Assembly: GCA_023132995.1 (NCBI GenBank)
Contig: JAGLXI010000024.1
Coordinates: 1-10,231, forward strand
Direction of reading: 5' to 3'
Length of the DNA stretch: 10,231 nt
From: Candidatus Zixiibacteriota bacterium
Lineage (GTDB): Bacteria > Zixibacteria > MSB-5A5 > GN15 > FEB-12
Part shown: in pieces, positions 1 through 7,261 of the stretch
Numbering within the stretch: position 1 is the first letter of the stretch
Layout of the letters: the number at the start of each line of letters is the position of its first letter
Made by a program: the position numbers and the translations under genes
Notes under the pieces: generated by a model
Seen by the model: only the letters and a program-made list of their open reading frames with translations
Database searches by the model: none
What the model was told of the DNA's origin: nothing

Positions 1-60
1 AAACCACGCGCCGAAAGCGGCAACCGCAGCGGTGGCAATAGCTACCGTAAGTCGTACTAA
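1..60 (+). CDS. C-terminal end of a probable RNA-binding protein (partial)
   Basis: Reading frame 1 is open from the window edge to a TAA at 58-60 and encodes KPRAESGNRSGGNSYRKSY. This short, basic, Gly/Ser/Arg-rich tail resembles the end of small bacterial RRM-domain RNA-binding proteins, where a 'K/R-P-R' segment follows the last strand and leads into a Gly/Arg tail. DEAD-box helicases end in similar tails, so that remains an alternative. The gene call is supported by an intrinsic terminator on the same strand about 50 nt downstream. The gene converges with the minus-strand genes to its right. Only 19 residues are visible, so the family assignment is an inference. Confidence 0.5.
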   Translation, partial: KPRAESGNRSGGNSYRKSY

Positions 61-76
61 CGGCGACGTCATGAGA

Positions 77-98
77 CCCGTGGCAACTCTTCCACGGG
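77..98 (+). other. Stem-loop in the 3' untranslated region
   Basis: CCCGTGG (77-83) and CCACGGG (92-98) form a perfect 7-bp stem with an 8-nt loop. It lies between the stop at 60 and the terminator at 113, so it should be in the 3' UTR of the plus-strand gene. Only a short mixed TTTCTT run follows, so by itself it is a weak terminator at best. It could protect the transcript's 3' end or assist termination as part of a tandem pair. Confidence 0.5.
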
Positions 99-112
99 AT
101 AGTTTCTTGAAG

Positions 113-142
113 GAGACTGGCCACCGGCCGGTCTCTTTTTTT
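113..142 (+). terminator. Rho-independent terminator
   Basis: GAGACTGGCC (113-122) pairs with GGCCGGTCTC (126-135) over 10 bp, including one T·G wobble, around a 3-nt loop. Seven T residues follow at once (136-142), then ATTTT. This is a textbook intrinsic terminator for the plus-strand gene ending at 60. Read on the minus strand there is no T-run after the stem, so it should not stop transcription from the right-hand operon. Confidence 0.9.
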
Positions 143-176
143 ATTTTGCGGTTCTCGACACGGTTGTCAGTCCTGT

Positions 177-242
177 AGGGCAGATCTGTCTTCAAACCTG
201 CTATCTTTCCCAAGAAGGCGGATTCGAAGACAAACCTACCCT
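177..242 (-). repeat. Long imperfect inverted repeat, probable RNA hairpin on the minus strand
   Basis: Arms 177-196 and 223-242 pair at 16 of 20 positions. The four mismatches (181/238, 184/235, 186/233, 194/225) are all A·C on the plus strand, which become G·U wobbles in a minus-strand RNA. That RNA could therefore form a continuous 20-bp stem, and 22 bp if 197/222 (G·U) and 198/221 are added. The 3' arm can instead form a local 6-bp hairpin between 196-201 and 180-185. The element begins about 85 nt downstream of the RudS-like stop codon and has no T-run after it, so it is not a standard terminator. It may be a 3'-end structure or a copy of a dispersed intergenic repeat. The rest of 143-327 shows only a 5-bp hairpin at 249-262 and no convincing gene. 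Confidence 0.55.
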
Positions 243-327
243 TGCTTTTGCTGTGCTCAGCATGACATAACTGATGGGCGAAGGACAGACTTGCAGGATG
301 CCATGCGAAAATAACCACATCATGGGA

Positions 328-1290
328 TTAGGCGTGGAAACGCAGCATCAGTTCCGCGGGATGTGGGTTCAGATAGACCTGCTCTGCAGCCCGCGCGATT
401 TCGTACTTGTCGACAGAGTGCTTGATCAGCGTCAACGGCATCAGAAGGGGGGCGTCGCCAGTACGGTAGGCGTCGATGGCCCATACGATATCGCGTTCCT
501 CGGGGGCGCTCAAATGACCGCGCAACAAACGCAGAAAACGGCGGAGGACTCCCGCGTTCTTTGCAGCGGTGGATTTGAACCGCAACGCCTCCATGAACAA
601 CACGGCATACCTGTCGCAGAGCTTTCGGGCGGAGACTGCCCCCGACGATCCAGCAAGCTCATCCAGCATCCGGCAATACTTCGGGCTGTGCGACAACAGC
701 AGTGAGGTGTGCGCGGCGTGGAAGACGCTCAGTCTGGAGCGAGTACAACGTCCCGCAAGAAAACCGCGCAACCGCCGGTACGCGAATAGCCGCACGATGA
801 AATTGTCGCGCGTGGTCACGTCATCAAGGACGTGTTCGTCCTCTACCGGGAGAAGCGGGTTGTGGTTCATCAGTGCCGCTGCGAACAGGCCGGTGGCCGC
901 GCGCTTGACCCTGCCTGACGCGTCGTAAAGCTTGACGTGCACAATCCCGCAACTGGGCGACTTCGTCTTGAGAATACAACCGCAGACGCCCGCCAGATCG
1001 CGCCGCCGAACTCGCTCGCGGGCGTAGTTGACCATTCGCCGTGTCCAGTCGCAGCCGGTCTCCATGCCGATCATGCGAGGCGCATCGACAGCCCCCTCGA
1101 GCTTCACCTTCTCGCGAGGAACACTCATGCCCAGTTCTACTTCCGGGCAAACCGGCACCAGCTTCACGTGCCTGGCCATAACATCGGAGATAAACGGGTG
1201 CTTTTCGTGACGGGCGTCGAAACGGACTTTTCTGCCCAGCAGGCAGGCACTGACTCCGACGTGGATGGAATGCTGTTCGCGCTTGCTCAT
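328..1290 (-). CDS. rudS: RudS-like tRNA 4-thiouridine desulfidase (DUF523-DUF1722 fusion)
   Basis: This 320-residue protein has two parts. The N-terminal DUF523/TudS domain (about residues 10-150) shows VSACLLG with Cys16, PVCPE with Cys48 and KSPSCG with Cys114. These three Cys are expected to hold a [4Fe-4S] cluster with one open iron site that takes sulfur from the substrate. The C-terminal DUF1722 (YbgA-like) domain (about residues 180-315) includes the pattern YAVLFMEAL and ends near PHPAELMLR. TudS proteins remove sulfur from thiouracil, and the two-domain fusion has been described as RudS, which converts 4-thiouridine in tRNA to uridine, with DUF1722 thought to help bind RNA. Length and motif order fit the fusion. 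The only good start is the ATG at 1290, and no clear Shine-Dalgarno sequence precedes it. The gene lies 83 bp after the lipoprotein gene. The family is near certain; the exact substrate is inferred. Confidence 0.82.
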   Translation of the reverse strand: MSKREQHSIHVGVSACLLGRKVRFDARHEKHPFISDVMARHVKLVPVCPEVELGMSVPREKVKLEGAVDAPRMIGMETGCDWTRRMVNYARERVRRRDLAGVCGCILKTKSPSCGIVHVKLYDASGRVKRAATGLFAAALMNHNPLLPVEDEHVLDDVTTRDNFIVRLFAYRRLRGFLAGRCTRSRLSVFHAAHTSLLLSHSPKYCRMLDELAGSSGAVSARKLCDRYAVLFMEALRFKSTAAKNAGVLRRFLRLLRGHLSAPEERDIVWAIDAYRTGDAPLLMPLTLIKHSVDKYEIARAAEQVYLNPHPAELMLRFHA

Positions 1291-1373
1291 AATGTCAGAG
1301 CGTCGTGCAGTAGCCCGACTGCTCTTTCCGTGCGTGGTCGTGGCCGGTTGCCGCCCGACATTCCATAAAACCG

Positions 1374-2963
1374 CTACATACCCAAGCGTGAAACCAGATA
1401 CTGCGGATTGAGGTCTTCCCCGGTTCCACGCAGCAGGAGTTCGCGCCAGCAGTAGCGACTTCCAAAACGCAGGTAGTTCTGTGTCAGGAAGGAGCCGGAT
1501 GTATTTCTGTCCGTGAAGCCGCCGTAGGTTTTCTCAAGGTAGGCGACCGTCTGGGTCGCCACCACGTTCCCGAAGAGGTAGTTTTGAAGGTACACAGGAT
1601 GGGTGATGTAATGACTGACCGCCGCCCACGGTTTGATCTCATCGTGGCGCGGAAGCAGCATGTACTGCTCAAAGAGATCCCAGTATATCTTGTTCAGGTC
1701 GACGTTGGAGTTGGTATAGGCCTGATATTCAAACATCAACCTTGTCAGCATGAGGCGTAATGAGATTATTTCCTGCTCGCGCCTGGCTTTGAGGTAGCGG
1801 CTGATCAGTTCCGGCGACAGGTGAGCGTACTTCTGAAGCCATGTGGAATCCTCGCACAGGGCCGCAAACGTCTGAGCCACCCCCTCAGACCAGCTACCGT
1901 CGATGAGGCGGACAAAAGGGGCGCAACTTTCGGACACGTGAGACGAGTGGAGAGCATGGCCGATCTCGTACATGAGCACCCGCGTGCTATAGAGGCCACC
2001 GGAGAGGTTGGCCAAGACCCTGATATCGTGAGGCGGTTTGACCGCGAAAGCATACGCAAACTGCGATTTGTCGGGCCGCGACTCAAGGTCGAGATAGATG
2101 GGGAGCTTGTCCAGATCATACCCTAAGGCCATGAGGCTGCGTTTGACAAACGTCAGTTGAGAATCGACGGGGAAATATCGATCGACCTCCCGGTTCACAT
2201 CGGCATAGCCAAAAGCGATGTCCCAGATTTCAAGCTGCGACAGGCTCAGCTTCCGCCGCACCGCCTGCAGGATGGTTCGGTAGTGTTCACTGCTGAGCGA
2301 GTCCAGCCGGTGCAGGAGGTCAAGGTACTCCCCGGAATCTATCCCCTGGGTTTTGAATGTCGCGGCGAGGTAGTTGTTGTAACCCTCGCGACTTGCCTGC
2401 TGGTTGCGGAGCCGGATCAAGCTCTGCAGGCCGTCGGCTGACTCGTGGCCGATCGCGCGCCAGGCCCGGTATGCCATTTCACGCCGGACGCGATTCCGGT
2501 CACTTGTGTAGGTGGCATACAGAAAGTTGGCGTGGCGTGGTTCCCCCTCGAACTCAGCCCGGTAAGCAATCTCGAGCGCCGATAGTGAATCGCGCAGATG
2601 CTCGATATCGGGGCGCGATTCCACGCGTTCCAACAGAACGGCGCCGAACAACAACTCATATCGCCGCTGATCTATCTCGTCGGTCAGATACGGTTTGGCT
2701 TTTTCCAGTATGTTGAAATCGCGGCTGTTGCTGACGACGTGATTGTACAACCGGCTATAGAACCAGTTCGAGTCCGAGTAGCCCTCAGTATGGTGGCGCC
2801 AACCCTCAAGAGCCAGGCGATAGTCCAACCATTCCAGCTTGTGTTCCAGAGAATCCAGCACCAGCGCCACGTCGGCAGCCGACACCTGCCTCTCCTGACA
2901 GGACCCGGCCAGCATTATGCAGGCCAGGCCGACTATAAGAATCACTGCCGCTCTTGAGATCAT
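1374..2963 (-). CDS. Putative lipoprotein related to M2/M3-type zinc metallopeptidases, with altered HExxH motif
   Basis: The 529-residue product starts at the ATG at 2963, which forms an ATGA overlap with the aroQ stop and has AAAGG 6 nt upstream. The frame is open further upstream inside aroQ, but that extension is not needed. Residues 1-21 form a signal peptide with a hydrophobic core. LAGSC gives a lipidation candidate at Cys22, though Ala at -3 is not the preferred residue. Residues 35-320 look mostly helical. The C-terminal half resembles gluzincin peptidases of the M2 (ACE) and M3 (oligopeptidase) kind. It has YEIGH at 332-336, a likely third zinc ligand Glu360 in SWSEG 24 residues after His336, and HPVYLQNY at 455-462, where M2/M3 enzymes carry catalytic His and Tyr. 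The first zinc-ligand His of HExxH is Tyr332 (TAC), so activity is doubtful. It would act outside the cytoplasm, and no link to aromatic synthesis is evident. Confidence 0.75.
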   Translation of the reverse strand: MISRAAVILIVGLACIMLAGSCQERQVSAADVALVLDSLEHKLEWLDYRLALEGWRHHTEGYSDSNWFYSRLYNHVVSNSRDFNILEKAKPYLTDEIDQRRYELLFGAVLLERVESRPDIEHLRDSLSALEIAYRAEFEGEPRHANFLYATYTSDRNRVRREMAYRAWRAIGHESADGLQSLIRLRNQQASREGYNNYLAATFKTQGIDSGEYLDLLHRLDSLSSEHYRTILQAVRRKLSLSQLEIWDIAFGYADVNREVDRYFPVDSQLTFVKRSLMALGYDLDKLPIYLDLESRPDKSQFAYAFAVKPPHDIRVLANLSGGLYSTRVLMYEIGHALHSSHVSESCAPFVRLIDGSWSEGVAQTFAALCEDSTWLQKYAHLSPELISRYLKARREQEIISLRLMLTRLMFEYQAYTNSNVDLNKIYWDLFEQYMLLPRHDEIKPWAAVSHYITHPVYLQNYLFGNVVATQTVAYLEKTYGGFTDRNTSGSFLTQNYLRFGSRYCWRELLLRGTGEDLNPQYLVSRLGM

Positions 2964-3403
2964 TTGCCGCCTTTCGTCATGTCGGCGAAGTAGGAAAGGG
3001 CCATGGCATAACCGTAGAAGCCGAACCCGACCAGATAACCCCGGCACACGGGCGCGGTAACGGACTTGTGGCGGAACTCCTCGCGACCGTAGATGTTGGA
3101 TATGTGGACTTCGATGCTCTCTATATCCACCGCCGCGATGGCATCGCGCAGGGCGTAACTGTAGTGGGTGAAGGCACCGGGGTTGATTATCAGCCCGTCC
3201 GCCTTGAATCCTTCCTCGTGCAGGTAGTCGATCAGTTCGCTTTCCGAGTTGGACTGAAAGAACGACACCTCGATACCCATTTCCCCAGCCATGTCGGCCA
3301 GGCGATCGTTGAGTTCCTCCAGCGTCTTCGTTCCGTACACCTCCTGCTCTCGTTTGCCCAGAAGGTTGAGATTGGGTCCGTTGACTACCAGGATTCTAAG
3401 CAT
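2960..3403 (-). CDS. aroQ: 3-dehydroquinate dehydratase, type II
   Basis: This enzyme dehydrates 3-dehydroquinate to 3-dehydroshikimate, step 3 of the shikimate pathway, in the cytoplasm. Counted from the ATG at 3403 the protein has 147 residues, the usual length for type II enzymes, which assemble as dodecamers. It begins MLRILVVNGPNLNLLGKRE. Visible active-site features are Arg18 and Tyr23 on the flexible lid, QSNSE at 50-54, INPGAFTH at 73-80, catalytic His100 in EVHISN, and Arg111. The frame extends to 3424, but the start at 3403 matches the family N-terminus and has a perfect AGGAGG 5 nt before it. It overlaps aroB upstream by 8 nt and the lipoprotein gene downstream by 4 nt. It is unrelated in sequence to the type I enzyme AroD. 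Confidence 0.97.
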   Translation of the reverse strand: MLRILVVNGPNLNLLGKREQEVYGTKTLEELNDRLADMAGEMGIEVSFFQSNSESELIDYLHEEGFKADGLIINPGAFTHYSYALRDAIAAVDIESIEVHISNIYGREEFRHKSVTAPVCRGYLVGFGFYGYAMALSYFADMTKGGK

Positions 3404-4511
3404 TGGCGCCTCCTGTGACGGCATACATACGCAACATCGCCCTTACAGCCTCTTTCACAATACTCGGCCTAACCGCAGCAGAAATAAAGGGTCTCCCCGG
3501 GCGCTCAAGCAAGACATAATTGAGGCCACGGCGGGAGCGCTTCTTGTCGATCCTGACAGCTTCAAGCAACCTGTCGGCATCGATCTTACGCTTTGGTACA
3601 CACTGCATAAGCCCTTCAATGAGGTCACGGTACCCGGACAGACTGTTCCGCCGGGCGGGTTTGGTCAGGCAACTCAGTTCCACCGCACCCCACAATCCCA
3701 GCAATACCGCCTCACCGTGCAGGAGTCTCCCGTAGCCGAGGCTGCTCTCTATGGCATGGCCGAACGTATGACCTAAGTTGAGCAACATCCGCTCCGACTG
3801 CTCACGTTCGTCCCTGGCGACGATATCAGCTTTGCAGGCAGCCGACAAGCTGATCAACCGCGCCAGCCGGCGACCATGATACAAGTCACCGCGGGCCAGG
3901 TACGACTCAAGCGGAGTCAGCATTCTCTCGCCCATCAATCCCGCGTATTTCACGATCTCTCCCAGACCGGCCACAAGGTGCCGCACTGCCAGCGTGCCCA
4001 AAAAATCCGTGTCGCAGAATACGAACCGCGGCTGCCAGAAAGCACCGATCAGATTCTTGCCCGCCCGATGATTGATACCGGTCTTGCCGCCGATGCTGGC
4101 ATCCACCATGCCCAGCAAAGTTGTCGGCACCACTCCCCACCGGATGCCGCGTAGGGTTGTCGCCGCGGCGTAACCGACCAGATCGCTGGTTACTCCGCCG
4201 CCGACCGCTATGATGAAATCGCTGCGACTGATCTTCTCATCGAGTAAAAAACTGTAGATGCGATTGAGAACCGACGCCGATTTCGATTTTTCACCGCTGG
4301 GGATGACCATCTCGGTCGCACGCCTGTCGACCCGCTTCAACTGCGAGTGCAGGCGCCTGCCGTGCAAAGCGTAAAATTGCGCGTCGTAGAATACGAAGAG
4401 GCGACCGCCTTCGACATTCCGCTCTACCAGTGGTGGCAACCATCGCACAATGCCGGAGCCGACAACAATCGGATACCGGCCGGATTTCAGCTTGACGATG
4501 ATCTCAGGCAT
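3396..4511 (-). CDS. aroB: 3-dehydroquinate synthase
   Basis: This NAD-dependent metalloenzyme converts DAHP to 3-dehydroquinate, step 2 of the pathway. The protein has 371 residues, normal for the family. The NAD-binding loop reads GGGVTSD at 104-110, followed by PTTLLGMVDASIGGKTGIN at 129-147 with the conserved substrate-binding Asp/Lys segment. The metal ligands are Glu185 (GEIVKYA), His248 (LGHTFGH) and His265 (HGEAV). IDKK occurs at 321-324. The ATG at 4511 overlaps the end of aroK by 8 nt. Its upstream sequence has no strong Shine-Dalgarno match, so its translation probably depends on coupling to aroK. The aroQ ribosome-binding site lies inside its last codons. Confidence 0.97.
   Translation of the reverse strand: MPEIIVKLKSGRYPIVVGSGIVRWLPPLVERNVEGGRLFVFYDAQFYALHGRRLHSQLKRVDRRATEMVIPSGEKSKSASVLNRIYSFLLDEKISRSDFIIAVGGGVTSDLVGYAAATTLRGIRWGVVPTTLLGMVDASIGGKTGINHRAGKNLIGAFWQPRFVFCDTDFLGTLAVRHLVAGLGEIVKYAGLMGERMLTPLESYLARGDLYHGRRLARLISLSAACKADIVARDEREQSERMLLNLGHTFGHAIESSLGYGRLLHGEAVLLGLWGAVELSCLTKPARRNSLSGYRDLIEGLMQCVPKRKIDADRLLEAVRIDKKRSRRGLNYVLLERPGRPFISAAVRPSIVKEAVRAMLRMYAVTGGANA
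3409..3414 (-). promoter_or_regulatory. Ribosome-binding site of aroQ inside the aroB 3' end
   Basis: AGGAGG on the minus strand, 5 nt before the ATG at 3403, is a perfect Shine-Dalgarno core. It decides the aroQ start in favour of 3403 over 3424, and it overlaps aroB coding sequence. aroQ can therefore recruit ribosomes directly as well as through coupling. Confidence 0.85.
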
Positions 4512-5073
4512 TATACTCGACTACCATCCGGTAGAGGCGGTTTACCGTTTCCCGAACGCTCCTCGCGCTTGTGGACAGCCTGCGGTCGGCCGTCATGTAA
4601 TTGGCGAGGCGCTTGTCCAGCATGTTTCGGATTCTCTCGATTGTGGCCTTCCGGCTGCTTGGGCTACCTGCAGGCGCAACGCGAAGCAGGGGACGATCCT
4701 GCTCGTCCTTTATTCGCCTGTATATCTCGGCTGTCGAGCAACTCAGGTAAATCACCATGCCGGTCCGTTTGACCAGGCGGCGGTTGTCACGACGCTGAAG
4801 AGCCCCGCCTCCCAAAGCAACCACTGTTGAGCCTCTCCTCTCGGCAAGTTCCCGGATGACCTCCTGCTCCATACTGCGAAATGCCCGCTCTCCGCGTTCT
4901 CTGAATATGTCTTCGATCGTCACACCGCAGCGGCTTTCAATAATTGAATCGGTGTCATAGAATGCGACCTTTAGTCGCTGCGCGAGCTTTGGCCCGACAG
5001 TCGACTTTCCAGAACCTGAGAAACCCACAAGATAAATGTGTCCCGCCACGCGTGCCCGCGACATGACTCTCAC
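4504..5073 (-). CDS. aroK: Shikimate kinase
   Basis: This P-loop kinase phosphorylates shikimate to shikimate-3-phosphate with ATP, step 5 of the pathway. The protein has 189 residues, slightly longer than the typical 165-180. Walker A is GFSGSGKS at 17-24. The shikimate-binding DTD is at 40-42, the conserved Arg66 lies in ERAFRSME, GGG is at 88-90, and the lid arginine Arg127 lies in DRPLL. Translation most likely starts at the GTG at 5073, which forms a GTGA overlap with the aroE stop and has AGAGGGG just upstream. The ATG at 5064 is three codons later and too far from that site. The last codons overlap aroB by 8 nt. aroK and aroL products cannot be told apart by sequence alone. Confidence 0.95.
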   Translation of the reverse strand: MRVMSRARVAGHIYLVGFSGSGKSTVGPKLAQRLKVAFYDTDSIIESRCGVTIEDIFRERGERAFRSMEQEVIRELAERRGSTVVALGGGALQRRDNRRLVKRTGMVIYLSCSTAEIYRRIKDEQDRPLLRVAPAGSPSSRKATIERIRNMLDKRLANYMTADRRLSTSARSVRETVNRLYRMVVEYNA

Positions 5074-5921
5074 CCGCCCCTCTGGCCAAACACCCGGCGA
5101 TATACCGAATCGAAGGCTACCTCTTCCCCGGTCCAGAGAAAAAACGACCTAATCGCCTGCCGGATCAACATAGCGGAACCGTCGATTGCCGTCAGGCCCA
5201 TTTTCTGTGCCTGTTCTATCGTCCGGTTGTTTTCGTTGTAGTTCGTGTCATAGTAGATGGCCCCGCACGGCCAGGCAAAATGGTCCGGCAGAGGAGAGGC
5301 TTCGGGATGATTCCACCCGCCCAGGGGGGTGCAATTGACAATTATATCCCACGCACCGCTCCGGTCGTCGGCCGCATTGGGAAAGCGGGACGTTTCGATG
5401 TGAACACTTTCATGCCGCTGTCTGACGCCGGTCGCAAATGCTTCGAGCCTCTCACTGGTTCGGCCCACAATAGTAAGACTGCGAATTCCGAAATCATGGC
5501 AAAGGCTGTAGACTACGGCGCCGGCCACGCCGCCACATCCAAGGATCAGGGCTGATCCTCCGCTCAGTTTCTCACGGTATTCTCGCAGTGGCATCGCGAA
5601 ACCGTAACAGTCAGTGTTGTACCCGAAAGCACTACCACTGTCGACCTTGATCGAGTTCACCGCGCCCAATGATGCGGCAACCGGGTCTACTCTGTAGAGG
5701 AGGTCGATGACCTTCTTTTTGTATGGAATAGTCACCGACATACCATCGATGCCCGACTTCACCAGTCGCGGAAAGCGGGCGACGAACTCCTCAGGCGGGA
5801 TGTCGAAAACATCGCATGTGCCACCGACACCCTTGATATCGAAGATAGCCTGAAACAACTCAGGTGACTTCGTATACGATATGTCATGGCCGAGGACTCC
5901 GAAACGGAACTGATCCTTCAT
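5070..5921 (-). CDS. aroE: Shikimate dehydrogenase (NADP+)
   Basis: This enzyme reduces 3-dehydroshikimate to shikimate, step 4 of the pathway. The protein has 283 residues, normal for AroE. The N-terminal substrate domain shows SYTKSP at 15-20, with Thr17/Ser19 in place of the more common Ser-x-Ser pair. It also shows MSVTIPYK at 61-68 with catalytic Lys68, and YNTD at 101-104 with Asn102 and catalytic Asp104. The Rossmann domain begins with LGCGGVAGA at 127-135, and VNCTPLG follows at 195-201. QAIRSFFLWTG at 255-265 closes the active site. The ATG at 5921 overlaps the aroA stop as ATGA and has only a weak Shine-Dalgarno match, so coupling to aroA is likely. The neighbours make AroE a safer call than the paralogues YdiB or quinate dehydrogenase. 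Confidence 0.95.
   Translation of the reverse strand: MKDQFRFGVLGHDISYTKSPELFQAIFDIKGVGGTCDVFDIPPEEFVARFPRLVKSGIDGMSVTIPYKKKVIDLLYRVDPVAASLGAVNSIKVDSGSAFGYNTDCYGFAMPLREYREKLSGGSALILGCGGVAGAVVYSLCHDFGIRSLTIVGRTSERLEAFATGVRQRHESVHIETSRFPNAADDRSGAWDIIVNCTPLGGWNHPEASPLPDHFAWPCGAIYYDTNYNENNRTIEQAQKMGLTAIDGSAMLIRQAIRSFFLWTGEEVAFDSVYRRVFGQRGG
5077..5083 (-). promoter_or_regulatory. Ribosome-binding site of aroK, favouring a GTG start
   Basis: AGAGGGG on the minus strand has its GAGG core 5 nt before the GTG at 5073 and 14 nt before the ATG at 5064. The spacing supports GTG as the start. The site lies within the end of aroE. Confidence 0.65.
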
Positions 5922-7261
5922 TTGACAATCTGATCCAGCAGTTCATAGAAACCGGGGCACGAGACCGCCACCACGGCGTCATCGTCAACTGTCGATGGCC
6001 CCACCAGGAACAACGATGCAATCGAGAACGCCATCGCGATCCGATGATCGCCGTGGCTGAGGAAGTCGGCCCCAGAGAGGTCTCTCCCGCCGTCGATAGC
6101 TAAACCGTCCTCCAAGACTCCGCACTTGACGCCCATTAACCGCAGGTTCTCCGATATGGCCGTCAGGCGGTCGGACTCCTTCACACGAAGCTCCCCGGCG
6201 TCGCGGATTACGGTTGTGCCCGTGGCGAAAGCAGCCATGACGGCCACGATTGGGATTTCATCGATGAGAGCGACCGTTGTCTCACCGGATATCCGACGCG
6301 ATTTGAGCGCTCCGCCGGTGACCGTGACCGTGCCGCGCGGCTCCCGAGAGATCGTCCTTTTGCCGGTGATCTCTACTGCACAACCGACCGCCTTGAGATG
6401 GTTCAGCATCCCGGTGCGAGTCGGGTTCAGGCCCATGTTCTCAATCGTGAGTGAACGGCCGGAGATCGCCGCCGCGGCCATGAAGAAAGCGCCGGTTGAA
6501 ATATCTCCGGGAATATCCACCGAACCACCGGTGATTCTCGCATCGGCGGACAAGGTTATTTCCCGCTTGAACGGTTCCGACATCTGCATGTGGCGCTTCC
6601 GGGGATCGTCCTGATCGGCAACCACCAACCGCTTGACATCGCGCACGGATATGCCGTCGCCCAGTTCTCTTGCCATTGTCTCGGTGTGGTCTCGCGTGAT
6701 CCTGTCTTCACGAATTATCACCGCGCTCGAAGACGCCAGACCGGCCAGAAGAAGGGCCGACTTCACCTGCGCCGACGCCACAGGCATAAGGTACTCAAAC
6801 GGCCGAAGCTTCGTCCCCCTGATTCGCATTGGAAGCCTGCCTTCGTCCGCGAACAGTTCCGCCCCCATATCCGTCAGGGGGTCAATAATTCGCTTCATGG
6901 GTCGGTGCCGTAGCGAGTCGTCTCCGGTCAGAGTACCTTCCACCTTCGATCCCGCCAGAATACCGGAAAGCAATCTTGCCGTTGTTCCGGAGTTGCCGCA
7001 ATCAATAATCGTATCCGGGGCGTGCTGCAGGCTCTCCGGCGGAGTCAGGACGAAATCCTCACCGGCCATTTTCACCTTCACGCCCAGCACCCGGGCTGCC
7101 TCCAGCGACTTGAGGCAGTCGGCGTTGTTCGGGAAGTTTTTGACCGTGATCGGCGCTTTTGCTATGATCGAGAAAAGCGCCGCCCGATGAGCAATTGACT
7201 TGTCCCCGGGAAGCGTGATCGTCCCGCCGATACTGCGAGCCGGCCTAAGTGTTCTCTTCAT
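5918..7261 (-). CDS. aroA: 3-phosphoshikimate 1-carboxyvinyltransferase (EPSP synthase)
   Basis: This enzyme joins PEP to shikimate-3-phosphate to give EPSP, step 6 of the pathway. Counted from the ATG at 7261 the protein has 447 residues, typical for the family. Motifs in order are LPGDKSIAHR at 17-26 with Lys21, GNSGTTARL at 89-97, HRPM at 119-122, SAQVKSALLLAGL at 163-175, IPGDIST at 250-256, LIDEIP at 332-337 with catalytic Asp334, and RVKESDR at 359-365 with catalytic Glu362. GNSGT, SAQVKSA and DEIP resemble the Bacillus-like class rather than the E. coli class. The glyphosate-critical Gly of E. coli (Gly96) is kept as Gly92, so resistance cannot be predicted. The frame extends to 7318, but residues before MKRTLRP fit no family pattern and AGGA lies 7 nt before 7261. 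It overlaps aroF by 17 nt and aroE by 4 nt. Confidence 0.97.
   Translation of the reverse strand: MKRTLRPARSIGGTITLPGDKSIAHRAALFSIIAKAPITVKNFPNNADCLKSLEAARVLGVKVKMAGEDFVLTPPESLQHAPDTIIDCGNSGTTARLLSGILAGSKVEGTLTGDDSLRHRPMKRIIDPLTDMGAELFADEGRLPMRIRGTKLRPFEYLMPVASAQVKSALLLAGLASSSAVIIREDRITRDHTETMARELGDGISVRDVKRLVVADQDDPRKRHMQMSEPFKREITLSADARITGGSVDIPGDISTGAFFMAAAAISGRSLTIENMGLNPTRTGMLNHLKAVGCAVEITGKRTISREPRGTVTVTGGALKSRRISGETTVALIDEIPIVAVMAAFATGTTVIRDAGELRVKESDRLTAISENLRLMGVKCGVLEDGLAIDGGRDLSGADFLSHGDHRIAMAFSIASLFLVGPSTVDDDAVVAVSCPGFYELLDQIVK

Noticed and set aside
249..262. Small hairpin (TGCTG/CAGCA) as terminator of the minus-strand operon
   Set aside because: The stem is only 5 bp and no T-run follows on either strand, so no terminator for the operon is visible before the left edge.
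274..705. 143-codon plus-strand frame opposite the RudS-like gene
   Set aside because: It is mostly antisense to a gene with intact domain motifs, has no recognisable product and no ribosome-binding site.
5865..5879. Thr17 replacing Ser in the AroE substrate-binding Ser-x-Ser
   Set aside because: Thr keeps the hydroxyl, and catalytic Lys68 and Asp104 are intact. It is treated as ordinary family variation.
6633..7190. 185-codon plus-strand frame opposite aroA
   Set aside because: It is antisense to conserved EPSP synthase motifs, with Ser/Arg-rich low-information sequence.
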